Source of the DNA: Leishmania infantum JPCM5
Taxonomy: Eukaryota; Euglenozoa; Kinetoplastea; Trypanosomatida; Trypanosomatidae
Assembly (NCBI RefSeq): GCF_000002875.2
Contig: NC_009402.2
Location: 5,001-69,000, forward strand
Direction of reading: 5' to 3'
DNA: 64,000 bases
Shown here: positions 1 to 8,671 of the stretch, piece after piece
How the letters are laid out: the number at the start of each line of letters is the position of its first letter
Position numbering within the stretch: position 1 is the first letter of the stretch
The notes under the pieces: model-generated
Database searches by the model: none
Told to the model about the DNA's origin: nothing
What the model saw: only the letters and a program-made list of their open reading frames with translations
Translations under genes and position numbers: made by a program

Positions 1-177
1 CGGAAACTGTGTAGATGCGGCTGACATGAACAATGGATTCCGCCACACCGGCAACCGCTTAGAGGACCGGAGTCCTTCGGCCCTTCTCGGCGGTCCGGCT
101 CCCTAAATCACCGATAACCTTGTGGCGAGGCCGCTGCGGTTTCCTGCTCTTCTTCCGCTTGCCGCGCGCGAGGCATC

Positions 178-3100
178 CTAATTCTGACTATCCTTTATGG
201 TGGCGGCGGCAGGGCTACCCGCCACTTTGGCGTAGCGTCGACGCCACTCGATGATCTGCTGCGCTTGCTCGTGAAGACCTGCTTTGAGGAAGGCCCCTGA
301 AAGCTGCAGCGCTGTCGCTGCATCGGGTACCCAGTTGCGATCGCGAATCTGATGCAGCGTCTCCACCGTCTTATCAAAGCGGCCGGTGCGGGCGTAGCCG
401 CGTGCAATGGCGTTGAGGGCGTTGTACGTCAGCGCCTCAGCGTCGCCTTTGTCGTGAAGGAGTCGGACCAGGTCCTCGACTTTCTCCATCTGACCCATGC
501 GACAGTAGTAGGGTATGAGACCGCAGTAGTCGGATGAGGTGAGCGCCTCGCCCTCGCCGTTGAGCGCGCGCAGCAGCTCTACGCACTTTTCCATTCCAGC
601 GGTCGAGTTGCAGCGGCAAAATGCGTCCATCGCCGACCAAACCACCCGCTTCGTCAGTAACGGGCGGTTCTCCTCCTTGGTGACTTCATCGAAAAGACGC
701 TGAACGTCCTTGTCGAGACGGGAGCGGCCGTAGGCGGCAATCATGATGCAGTACGTGATGTCGTCCATCGGGATGCCGGCGGCGCTGCGCTTCTGGCGCA
801 GCTCCTCCATCTGCTCATATCCTTTCGCCCGCCCGTGGCCGTCCATGAGAATGTTGTAGGTGACGTTGTTCTCCGTGTAGCCCTTCTCCAGGAACTCCTC
901 GTGCACCTTCTCCATCTTCACCACATCGCCGGTCTTCGCGTAGGCGTTCATGACCTGATGAAACGTCACGGACGTTGGCGCGGTGTCTGGGGTCGACTTC
1001 ATATCGTCGAAGAGGGACTCCATTTCCGACATGCGACCCGACTTGCCGAGCATGTCGAGAACAGTGGTAGCAGTGACCGGATTTGGGGGCACTTGCTTCA
1101 TCATGTTGTCAAGCACGCCCTGCATTTTAGACACGTTGTTCTGGCGACTATAGAGGGACAGGAACTGGTTGTATACCTCCGTGTCTGGGAAGAGGCGGGA
1201 GGCCAGGAGGTCCTCCCAGGCGTTCTCGACACCCTCCTCGTTGCCCATGCGGCTTAGAGAGGAGGCGAGCACCGAGTAAAACGTGGCAGAGATGCCGCCG
1301 TCGTGGGACTTGAGGAGCTGAATCACCTCGTTCACCTTCTCGCGCTCGCCCCAGCGGGCAAACGCGGTGATGAGGGTGCCGAACGTGACGTCGTTCATCT
1401 CGACGGATTGCGACTTCATCTTCTCCAGCGTCGCGTCAAACCGCTCGCGGTCCATGCTCTTCCCGTACATGTGCAAGAGAACATTGTACACGTCCGTGCT
1501 CCAGGTCGGGAGCGTTTTCAAGAACTCCTCGACATCGGCGGCGGTGGCGCCCTTGTGGACGGCGAGGGTGTGCAGCATACTTGTCTGAACGTGCGGGTGA
1601 TCGCTGATGTTGCGCTGCTGGGCCTCCGCGTAGAGAGCTCTGGCCTTGTCGAGATCACCGCCGTGGATGCGGATGAGCACGGCGAACGTGATGGGCGTGA
1701 ACTGGACGCTGCCCGCCTCCTCACGCCTCCGCAGCTCTATCATAAGCTCGTCGACAGTGTCCATCCTCCCTAGGTCGCCAAAGATGCCTAGGAGCGTGGT
1801 GTAGAGGTGAATGTCAGGCCGAACATGCCGCTCCTGCATTTCCTTGTAGTACTCCTCCACGTGCCTCGGGTAGTACTTGCCAAGAGCGCGAAAGACCCAC
1901 GTGTACGTGACAGCGTCTGCGCTGACCCCGTTGCTCTCCATCTCCCGCTTCACGGCGAGCACGTCCTTGACGTTGCCCATGAGCGCAAACCACTTGAGCA
2001 GCTCATTGTAGATGCGCACGTCGTTCGTGAGGGGACCGAACTGCATCCGCTGCCATGCGTCTTTTATTGCTTCGGGACGGCCGGCGGCCCCGTAGCCGCG
2101 GATGACGGCCCGGATGTGGGCAGCGCTGATGTCCATGTCAGGATCGCCTTGCTTGAGGCGGGACTCGATGGATGACAGCAGCGTGTCCACCTTGGCAAGC
2201 ATGAGCTCCTCGCTGCCGCGGTCCCCAAAGTGCAGCAGGCGGGCGTACGCAGTGATGACAATAGAGTCACACGTTGCGTCCGGCACGTACCCGAGCTCCT
2301 TCAGCTCATCCTCGATGGCGGCGATCTCCTCGACGCTCGTTACGTGCCGCATCTTGTGCCGCAGCACCGTAGCGTACAGTTCAGCGGAGAGCGGCATCTT
2401 CTGTTCCAGAGCCACCTGCAGCGTCCGTGTGAAGCCTTCGTCGCTGTCCAGCTTGAAAAAGGCGCGAAACAGCGCTGCGCACACCTCCATTCGAGTCTCG
2501 GCAGTGGACATGGTCGGGACAACGTCGAGAATTTCCTGGAGCTTGTCGACGCGCTTCATCTTCTCGTACCCGGCGATGAGCGCCACAACGTCGTCGGACC
2601 CTAGCTCTGTGAGCGAGACGCCCTTGCAGAGAGCCTGCGCCTCAGCTTCGCTGTTCGAAAACAAGTATGCGGCGATGCAGAGCGGCCGCAACTCCGCAAC
2701 ATCCTTCATCTCCTGCGCGAGCTGAAGCATCAGCTCGGCGGTGTCATTGTGGCGATAGGACTCGAACAAACAGCGGATGGAATCGACGCTCATGGCACAG
2801 CCGTACTTGCGAAAGCGTAGGAAAGCGCGGAAGAGCAGGTGCGCCATATCGTGCTGGCCGTACTTGACACATTCTTCCAGAATGCCCTCCATGATCTGAG
2901 ATGCATGTGTTGGGTCGATGAGCTGCTTGCGGAGGAACTCCTGCAGGATAATCATCAGGTGCGTCACTGTGTTGCGGAACTGCAGTTCTCGCTTGCGAGA
3001 GCGCCACACCTGCTGACGCACGTGCCGGAGGACGTGGCGGGGCTTTGTCTTCACCACCTGCAGCAGGTCATCCTCATCTTTTTGCGAGAAGGGGTGAAAA

Positions 3101-3186
3101 GCACCGGTGCGACCGTACAGTGCAGCGGTGCAGGCAAATACCCCCGCAAGCCGCAGACGCAGGAGCTGAGGCGGGCGGCGTAGCAT
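178..3186 (-). CDS. Pentatricopeptide repeat (PPR) protein, probably mitochondrial
   Basis: The 1002-residue product is built of tandem helical hairpins of about 35 residues with the PPR pattern (for example V-T-Y-T-W-V-F-R-A-L-G-K and V-T-Y-N-I-L-M-D-G-H-G-R), clearest from about residue 200 to 960. PPR proteins bind RNA in organelles; in trypanosomatids they act in mitochondrial RNA processing and in the mitoribosome. The first 30 residues (MLRRPPQLLRLRLAG...) are Arg/Leu-rich without acidic residues, as in a mitochondrial presequence, which fits. The ATG is the first one after a good splice acceptor (AG at 3228-3229). It is the last gene of the cluster inside the window. The exact orthologue (for example which mitoribosomal PPR) cannot be told from sequence reading alone. 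Confidence 0.93.
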   Translation of the reverse strand: MLRRPPQLLRLRLAGVFACTAALYGRTGAFHPFSQKDEDDLLQVVKTKPRHVLRHVRQQVWRSRKRELQFRNTVTHLMIILQEFLRKQLIDPTHASQIMEGILEECVKYGQHDMAHLLFRAFLRFRKYGCAMSVDSIRCLFESYRHNDTAELMLQLAQEMKDVAELRPLCIAAYLFSNSEAEAQALCKGVSLTELGSDDVVALIAGYEKMKRVDKLQEILDVVPTMSTAETRMEVCAALFRAFFKLDSDEGFTRTLQVALEQKMPLSAELYATVLRHKMRHVTSVEEIAAIEDELKELGYVPDATCDSIVITAYARLLHFGDRGSEELMLAKVDTLLSSIESRLKQGDPDMDISAAHIRAVIRGYGAAGRPEAIKDAWQRMQFGPLTNDVRIYNELLKWFALMGNVKDVLAVKREMESNGVSADAVTYTWVFRALGKYYPRHVEEYYKEMQERHVRPDIHLYTTLLGIFGDLGRMDTVDELMIELRRREEAGSVQFTPITFAVLIRIHGGDLDKARALYAEAQQRNISDHPHVQTSMLHTLAVHKGATAADVEEFLKTLPTWSTDVYNVLLHMYGKSMDRERFDATLEKMKSQSVEMNDVTFGTLITAFARWGEREKVNEVIQLLKSHDGGISATFYSVLASSLSRMGNEEGVENAWEDLLASRLFPDTEVYNQFLSLYSRQNNVSKMQGVLDNMMKQVPPNPVTATTVLDMLGKSGRMSEMESLFDDMKSTPDTAPTSVTFHQVMNAYAKTGDVVKMEKVHEEFLEKGYTENNVTYNILMDGHGRAKGYEQMEELRQKRSAAGIPMDDITYCIMIAAYGRSRLDKDVQRLFDEVTKEENRPLLTKRVVWSAMDAFCRCNSTAGMEKCVELLRALNGEGEALTSSDYCGLIPYYCRMGQMEKVEDLVRLLHDKGDAEALTYNALNAIARGYARTGRFDKTVETLHQIRDRNWVPDAATALQLSGAFLKAGLHEQAQQIIEWRRRYAKVAGSPAAATIKDSQN

Positions 3187-3679
3187 TACCGCGTGTTGCT
3201 ACAACCAGTGAAGGTAAATTGCACAAACTGAAAAGAGAAGTTTGTATGCTACACACAAACCGACGGGAGTAAGCGTGCGCCTCTCAAGGGCGCCGGCAGT
3301 GCCCGACTACACCGGGGCAGCCCCTTTGTTACGGAAAGCGCAGCGTCGAAAAGGAACTCTGATGAGAAGGTGACGCCGACAAGGAGGAAGTGTATCACCG
3401 ATCTGGGCACCGCATAGCACGCGCAGGGGAGTGGGTAGGAAGGAGCGCGAAGACACAGGGCAAAAAAGCGGGAGATGGGCAACGTAGCAAAAGAGAGAAG
3501 GGCCATGAGAAGGGCAAAAGCGCCGTCAAGTAGGAGAGGCGTGGGAGGGGAGACCGTCTACGTCGGCTCCATCAAATCCTGATGCCTCGTGGCGACGTCC
3601 GTAGCCAAGATTGCGCCTACGCGCGCGCTGGTGCTGTTCGTAGCGAACTTATGAAAGCGGTAAGCTCCCGTCTAAGAGT
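3187..3679. other. Intergenic spacer
   Basis: 5' flank of the PPR gene and 3' flank of the small coiled-coil gene. It is purine-rich on the plus strand at 3430-3560, giving pyrimidine tracts in the transcript direction. I see no gene here. Confidence 0.6.
3228..3245 (-). promoter_or_regulatory. Predicted spliced-leader acceptor of the PPR gene
   Basis: Read on the minus strand this is a short pyrimidine tract (ACTTCTCTTTTCAG) ending in AG at 3229-3228. About 41 bases of leader follow with no ATG before the PPR start at 3186, so this site supports that start. It is a prediction from tract plus AG only. Confidence 0.5.
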
Positions 3680-4494
3680 CTACGCCGGCTCTCCGAAGAG
3701 CAGATCAAAGGTGCGAAGCAACGCGAGATGGTGCGCATGCTGCTCTTCACGCACCCGACCATAGGAAAGCAGGAGTTTGTCGCTCGCTTTTGCCAAAGCT
3801 GTCAAGGCGACGATTACAGCAGCGGGGTCGCTGTACGCCGCAGGGTTTTGCAGTTGTCTCTGAATGTCTTTCTGCAGCCCCGCGCAGCCCCCCCATTACC
3901 TCACGCACGTCGGAGAACGCCTTTGCGTAGAAGGAGGCACTGTGTCGCGCAAGCTCCGCCCATTCGTGGCACGGCGAGGCGTCTTGGCAGGGAGAGCTCT
4001 GAGGAACCTCGGACGGGTGCCCCGTCGCCGTCGCAGCGGAGACAGGCGTCAGAAGCGTCGCCGCTAAACTGCTGCGTGCTGCCCTTGTTCGCACGCACTG
4101 CTGTAGACACTCACACTGAGCCGAGGTTTCTTCCATAGCTGCCTGTAATGTTATGTTCATGCGTTGCGTTTGCCGCAGAGTGTCGCGAAGGCGCTGCTCT
4201 GCACACGTGAGCCCCGCCATATCCTGCGGTCCATACGCTTGCTTCACAGTTTTGCGGCACCTCACAGCTTCAGTCTCCTCGTACTGTAAAAGTTGAATGC
4301 GCTCTGCTACGGGAGAATGTGCATCTCGCGCGTGGGCCGTCATCTTCTCGAGATGTCGCCTCTGTGCGTCCTGTAGTGCAGCTAGGCGCTGATACAAGTC
4401 GCCGCGGCGACTCGTCATGCGCGCACCGCTGCAGGAGAACATCTAAAAGCTCGTGGTTGCGCGCCAATCCCGCCTTCATGCTCATAGACGCCAT
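3680..4494 (-). pseudogene. Small coiled-coil protein gene with apparent frame breaks (hypothetical)
   Basis: No continuous ORF spans this locus, but three overlapping frames read on as one protein of about 270 residues. The first ATG after a plausible splice acceptor (4520-4521) is at 4494 and opens MASMSMKAGLARNHELLD; this frame loses protein character near 4410. The next frame (ATG codons at 4442 and 4418) carries a charged, helical stretch (DLYQRLAALQDAQRRHLEKM) down to a run of seven G on the coding strand (3888-3894). Past that run the same frame becomes Cys/Arg-rich and stops at 3747, whereas a shift of one base gives an amphipathic helix (IVALTALAKASDKLLLSYGR) ending at a TAG at 3680-3682. 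Each break needs one base too many. The G7 break is convincing; the N-terminal one is less so, since translation could simply start at 4442. It may be a sequencing error or a real lesion. Function unknown. Confidence 0.6.
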
Positions 4495-4519
4495 GCTCGA
4501 GGTGCTAGTGTGTTCACTA

Positions 4520-4620
4520 CTGTCCCGAACATGACATCATTGGTGAAGCAGACAATATAGAGGCGCAAGAGTCAGAGCAAGGAGAGTGCAAACGAGATGA
4601 GAGAATCGAGTACGCGTAAG
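4520..4620 (-). promoter_or_regulatory. Predicted polypyrimidine tract and splice acceptor of the coiled-coil gene
   Basis: Minus strand 4620-4555 is rich in T and C; the first AG downstream of it is at 4521-4520. The first ATG after that AG is at 4494, which is why the 4494 frame is taken seriously as the true N-terminus. Prediction only. Confidence 0.35.
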
Positions 4621-5259
4621 AAAGCCCTGTACTTCCCATTCACGCTTGTCATTTAGCGAGAGCGGCAGTAGGGTCGCAGGCAAAAGGGTGAAGGGGGCAG
4701 AGAGAGTTTGGCCCCGCGTGGACGCGCTCAGTACACGAGGCGGCATGTAAGGAGGTGAGCCGCACACTACAGCAGGGAGCCCATGAGGCACAGGAGCGTC
4801 CATGAAACGCCTAGCATAGAATTCCATCGATTCCTTCGACAAAATTTCTACACAGCTCCCTCCCCCTTCCCGCTAGCTTCGCTGGGAGCTTTCATTCCAT
4901 GTGGTGGGGGCGTGCAAGCTGTATCAGCCCCATTCTCTGATCCTGGGTACCTATGCTTGACTGCTTCTTTGCCGACTGCATTAATGTTCTCAACGAAAGA
5001 GATGCCGAGCACTTCTACAGTAGCACACCCACACACGATGAAGGTGCTGTGACGAAGACGGGGCATGGGTCGGCGAAGAGGAGGGGCAAAAATAGCCGCG
5101 ATGAACGTGAAGAGACGCGGGAGAGGAGAATGCGTCATTCAAGTCACAAATGTCTTCTCCTCCGCTCTGGCACGGAGAAGGCAACTAATCGCTTGGCGAG
5201 GGGGAGAGAAGGGAAAGGGAGGGGAAGGGGAAAGGGATAGGTCTCAGCGACAGGGCCCG
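4621..5259. other. Intergenic spacer
   Basis: 3' flank of diphosphomevalonate decarboxylase. A nearly pure purine stretch on the plus strand at about 5195-5236 is the most marked feature. No credible gene seen. Confidence 0.6.
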
Positions 5260-6411
5260 CTAAGCGTTCGGTGGAATAAGGGACTCGGCGTCGTCGAGGT
5301 ACACGATGCCTTGGCCCACGGGAGACTGGAGGAGCATCTCCAACGACTTTTTCGGGTAGTCGATGAGACCCTCGAACGATGCAGGCAGCTGGTACGCCTT
5401 GCACTCCTCCAAGAGGTCTGCATCGTGAAAACACATCTTGTCCCAAGAGGTGGGAAAGTGCGCACGCAGCATCACCACCACCTCTGGCAGATCCTGCTTG
5501 AGGGTGAACATGAAGCAGTTCGCGCCGGCGTCGAAGGTGTAGGCCATGGCATTGTAGCCCTTCTTGGCGTTGAAGGCGCGGATGAGGCGGATCATGGCGT
5601 AGCTGTCCTCCGTGGCGTACTGGATGCGCGGCTCGGTTGTGCGACAAATCTCCTGCAGGTCATCAGAGTCCGCCATAGCGATCGCAGCAAACTTGTTGAA
5701 GTCGCGGTGCCGAATCGCCTCCTTGACGGCGTTCATGCGCGCCGGCACGATGGACGCGATGCGCTCTTGCATCATGGGGGACGTTTTGAGCGACTGCTGC
5801 ATGCCAGCCGTGCTCGGCACATCCTTCTTCTCGCCCTTGAGAACGGCGCACATCACCTGCACCTCAGGCCAGTACTTCTCATCTACAAACTGTGTAGCGA
5901 TGCAGTCCGTGCCATCAGGCTTCTCCCCCTTGTGCCAAATGACAAAGCCGCCGTAGGCGCTGCGGCACGCGCTGCCGGAGCCGAGGCGCGACAGCATCGA
6001 CACGTCCACGGTGGCTCTGTACGCCTTCACGAGCGCCGCGGCGAGCGCGCAGTAGCCGCTGGCGGAGGAAGCCATGCCGGCTGCTGTCGGAAAGTTGTTA
6101 TCGGACACGATGTACGCCTTGAGATCCTTCATGCTGCCCGGGCAGTTATCGCGGATGCACGAGAGCACCGACTGGATGCGCGGCGTCTCCTGAATGTTGC
6201 TCTTCTTCCCATTCAGCCAGAGTTCATCCTCGGCGGCGTCCTTGCGGAGCTCGACCGAGGTCTTGGAGCGGAACGGTTTTGTGGAGAGTGTGATACTAAA
6301 GGAGTCATTGGTGGGCAGGATCAGCTTCTCACCTCCCTCACGCTTTCCCCAATACTTGATGAATGCAATGTTGATGGGTGCTTCGACCGTCACGCGAATC
6401 GGCGCCGACAT
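5260..6411 (-). CDS. MVD: Diphosphomevalonate decarboxylase
   Basis: The 383-residue protein is a GHMP-superfamily enzyme that converts mevalonate 5-diphosphate and ATP to isopentenyl diphosphate, CO2 and ADP, the last step of the mevalonate pathway feeding ergosterol, dolichol and prenyl groups. The N-terminal A-P-x-N-I-A-x-I-K-Y-W-G-K motif (about residues 11-23) is diagnostic, followed by the nucleotide-binding loop PTAAGMASSASG (108-119) and the GSGSACRS segment (144-151). Length fits the family. The frame is open upstream to 6945, but that part is low-complexity Phe/Leu/Ser/His sequence. The ATG at 6411 is chosen because it is the first one after a good splice acceptor at 6433 and starts just before the conserved motif. 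No frame damage is seen. Confidence 0.97.
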   Translation of the reverse strand: MSAPIRVTVEAPINIAFIKYWGKREGGEKLILPTNDSFSITLSTKPFRSKTSVELRKDAAEDELWLNGKKSNIQETPRIQSVLSCIRDNCPGSMKDLKAYIVSDNNFPTAAGMASSASGYCALAAALVKAYRATVDVSMLSRLGSGSACRSAYGGFVIWHKGEKPDGTDCIATQFVDEKYWPEVQVMCAVLKGEKKDVPSTAGMQQSLKTSPMMQERIASIVPARMNAVKEAIRHRDFNKFAAIAMADSDDLQEICRTTEPRIQYATEDSYAMIRLIRAFNAKKGYNAMAYTFDAGANCFMFTLKQDLPEVVVMLRAHFPTSWDKMCFHDADLLEECKAYQLPASFEGLIDYPKKSLEMLLQSPVGQGIVYLDDAESLIPPNA

Positions 6412-6432
6412 TTCGTCGAACGTTTCGTGTGC

Positions 6433-6461
6433 CTGGTGTTGTGCAGAAAAGGAAGAAACGT
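6433..6461 (-). promoter_or_regulatory. Predicted spliced-leader acceptor of MVD
   Basis: The coding strand has a T/C tract (6461-6445, GTTTCTTCCTTTTCTGC) and the first AG after it is at 6434-6433. The 21-base leader holds no ATG before 6411, which settles the start codon. Confidence 0.55.
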
Positions 6462-7188
6462 CACAAGATGCACTATGCGGAAGGTACTGCTGAATTCTCG
6501 GGTGCGTGGTTGTGGAATACGCGGGGCGCAGGGGGGGGGTGAGTGCGAGATCGACAAATGACAGAGGCAATGAATATGTTCCTCGACGGCGTGCAATGCA
6601 GAAAGACAGGTTGTAGTGCAGAGTAGCGGTCATGATATGTGTAGCAGGGAAACGTGCGCGAAACCGCACGCAGGCGGAGCACCGCACAGTGCATCGCCGC
6701 GACGGTGGCGTCACATGCGAAGACGGAGATGTGGCAAACAAAGTCAAAAAGCAATGCGCCAAGGAAGAGCAGTGTCGAGGAGGAGAGGAGGGGAGCAAAA
6801 GGAAACAAAATGAGGCAGCGGGTGAATACATGAGGATAAGGCATGTGTGACGGTGCGTGAGTGGATCAAGCAGGCGATCCTGTATAAAAACAGCGACGAG
6901 CGATATGTAGATGCTCTCCACGCGGGAGACAGGCTTCTTTGCCAAGGTGATCTTTCGTTACCGCCGCGCACCCCCATCACCACACGTCTGCGGAGACGTG
7001 GAAAAAGGAAAAAGAATCGGCGTGTCATTTCCGTCTTTGTCTACTTTTTGTTTTCCTGCACTTCACACGTCAGCGGCGGCAAACCAGCCGCAGTACCCGA
7101 GTCCATCATCACTACCTGGAAACTACCGGCGTGAAAGCAGGTGAAGCAGTCACACCTGTGCCTCCTGCAATGCTTCCAGCAACGACAT
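6462..7188. other. Intergenic spacer
   Basis: Purine-rich on the plus strand around 6740-6820. The open frame running through 6412-6945 lies upstream of the predicted MVD splice acceptor and is read as untranslated. No gene seen. Confidence 0.6.
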
Positions 7189-8226
7189 CTACACTAGTAG
7201 GTCGCGCACGATACGCTGCAGAGGTGCATCCAGTTCGACTGAGAATAGGTGATGCACGCGAACGACGCTCGTTGTTGGCCTCCACCCAAGTCCTTGGACG
7301 ATGCTCCTCCACTCCGCCCCTTGACTCTGCTCCCTCTTCTTGGTCACCTCTGTCGACCCGGACGCGGTAGCTGCGGCCAAGAAAAGCGCCTCGTCTGCAG
7401 CAAAGACAAACCTCACCACGAGAAAAAAGCCCGTCTGTGTCACCGCGTCGGAGCAGAGCGACAGTGGGCCAAAGCAATCCGTCAGTAGTGCGACGACCCG
7501 ACTGGGGGTATGCGCGTCAAACGCGATCGCCCTCTCGTGGCAAAGAAAGTGTGGGGCCTGCAGGACAGTCTTGCGCCCAGGCCCAGACGAAGGCGACTGA
7601 GATATCATGACGCCATTGGACGCGGGCGCTATCCAACTCATGTGAAGGAGCTGCGTCAACTGCGCGTCACAATCCGCGATCTGCGCGGCAGTGATCTCTA
7701 GGTCATGGTACATTTCAACCAGTTCCTTTTGTGCTGCTTGCAGTTGCTGCCACATGGCAACGGCGTCTGACGAGTACAGCTCGCTCTTCTCCAGTTGGGG
7801 AAGATACTTCGCGAGTGGCGGGTCCATCTGAAGCTCGGGCGGCAGCAAATGATTAAAGGGCAACTCTGATGTCTCTCTGCAGCGCTTGTGGGTCACTGGA
7901 GGCGTACCGCCGGCCGCCGACGGAGACTCTCCGCTGCCGCTTGCCGACCCCTGTGTCTCTGCCGCCGCCAGATACACACGAGACTGTATCGTCACGACGC
8001 AGTTCTTGAGCCGTGCCCCGTTGAGGTACTGCACAGCCTGCTGCGCCGCTACTGGGCTGCGGAACTCCACATAGTAGCACGGCCGTTCTGTAGCCGCGTC
8101 AAATTGCAGCTTTATCTCCACAACATCGTTTATAATCTGCAGCCATTCCTTGACATCTTCCATGGAAACGGCCTTGTTGGCGTCGTCGAGGAAGATGTAC
8201 ACAACCGCTGTATCGTTCGGCATCAT
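7189..8226 (-). CDS. RRM-domain protein (putative RNA-binding protein)
   Basis: The 345-residue protein starts with an RRM-like fold (about residues 7-82): a beta-1 strand VVYIFLDD, an RNP1-like strand CYYVEFRSP and VQYLNGARLKNCVVTI at the end. RNP1 is atypical, so RNA binding is probable rather than proven. A glutamine/leucine-rich coiled coil follows at about 160-205. The C-terminal third again has a hydrophobic strand with alternating pattern (GFFLVVRFVFAADEALF), perhaps a second degenerate RRM. Two adjacent ATGs (8226 and 8223) open the frame, and a tiny upstream ORF in the leader overlaps them (see findings). No specific orthologue is recognised. Confidence 0.8.
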   Translation of the reverse strand: MMPNDTAVVYIFLDDANKAVSMEDVKEWLQIINDVVEIKLQFDAATERPCYYVEFRSPVAAQQAVQYLNGARLKNCVVTIQSRVYLAAAETQGSASGSGESPSAAGGTPPVTHKRCRETSELPFNHLLPPELQMDPPLAKYLPQLEKSELYSSDAVAMWQQLQAAQKELVEMYHDLEITAAQIADCDAQLTQLLHMSWIAPASNGVMISQSPSSGPGRKTVLQAPHFLCHERAIAFDAHTPSRVVALLTDCFGPLSLCSDAVTQTGFFLVVRFVFAADEALFLAAATASGSTEVTKKREQSQGAEWRSIVQGLGWRPTTSVVRVHHLFSVELDAPLQRIVRDLLV

Positions 8227-8240
8227 TTACTCATTTGCAT
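8223..8240 (-). promoter_or_regulatory. Six-codon upstream ORF overlapping the RRM gene start
   Basis: On the coding strand ATG-CAA-ATG-AGT-AAA-TGA runs from 8240 to 8223. Its stop codon shares bases with the main ATGATG start. The nearest predicted splice acceptor is upstream, at 8255-8256, so the uORF would be in the mRNA. Confidence 0.45.
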
Positions 8241-8671
8241 GACTGCCTTTTTGGCTGGAAGCAAGCGGAGTGCGAGCGACGACACAAACGGAGGGCAGTC
8301 ACCATCAGAGGCAGCAGGATAGAGAAATAGAGAAAGACGGAGAGTTTTGGTATGTAAGCAAGTTGAAGAAGTGTGTACAGAGGAGGGCTTGCAGCCACCG
8401 ATCCGGGCCGGTGAAGGAGGAGGAGAGAGGTGGCGTCAATTGGCGAAGGGAGAGGGAGGGGGCTTAGCAGCGGTTTTTTTTGTCGTTTCTTCGCTTTCAC
8501 TGTGCACCCCCTCCGAGAGCACGAGACGCTGTATTTGTCTTCGTCGCTGCCCTTGTGTGTCGCTGCGGTGGCGGTTGTGTTCCCCTGTTTGATGACAGTA
8601 CTGATGCTGAAGCATAAAGTTGAAGAAACGAGAAGCAGCACATGCTCGCAAACAAGCACGAATTCAAAAGT
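8241..8671. other. Intergenic spacer
   Basis: Polypyrimidine tract on the minus strand at 8319-8343 with first following AG at 8255, the likely acceptor of the RRM gene. Plus strand 8410-8465 is purine-rich. No gene seen. Confidence 0.55.

Noticed and set aside
5065..6561. 498-codon plus-strand open frame over the MVD gene
   Set aside because: Antisense shadow of a GC-rich coding region; Arg/His/Val-rich with no recognisable domain.
6412..6945. N-terminal extension of diphosphomevalonate decarboxylase
   Set aside because: Open frame only; composition is spacer-like, and the predicted splice acceptor at 6433 lies inside it.
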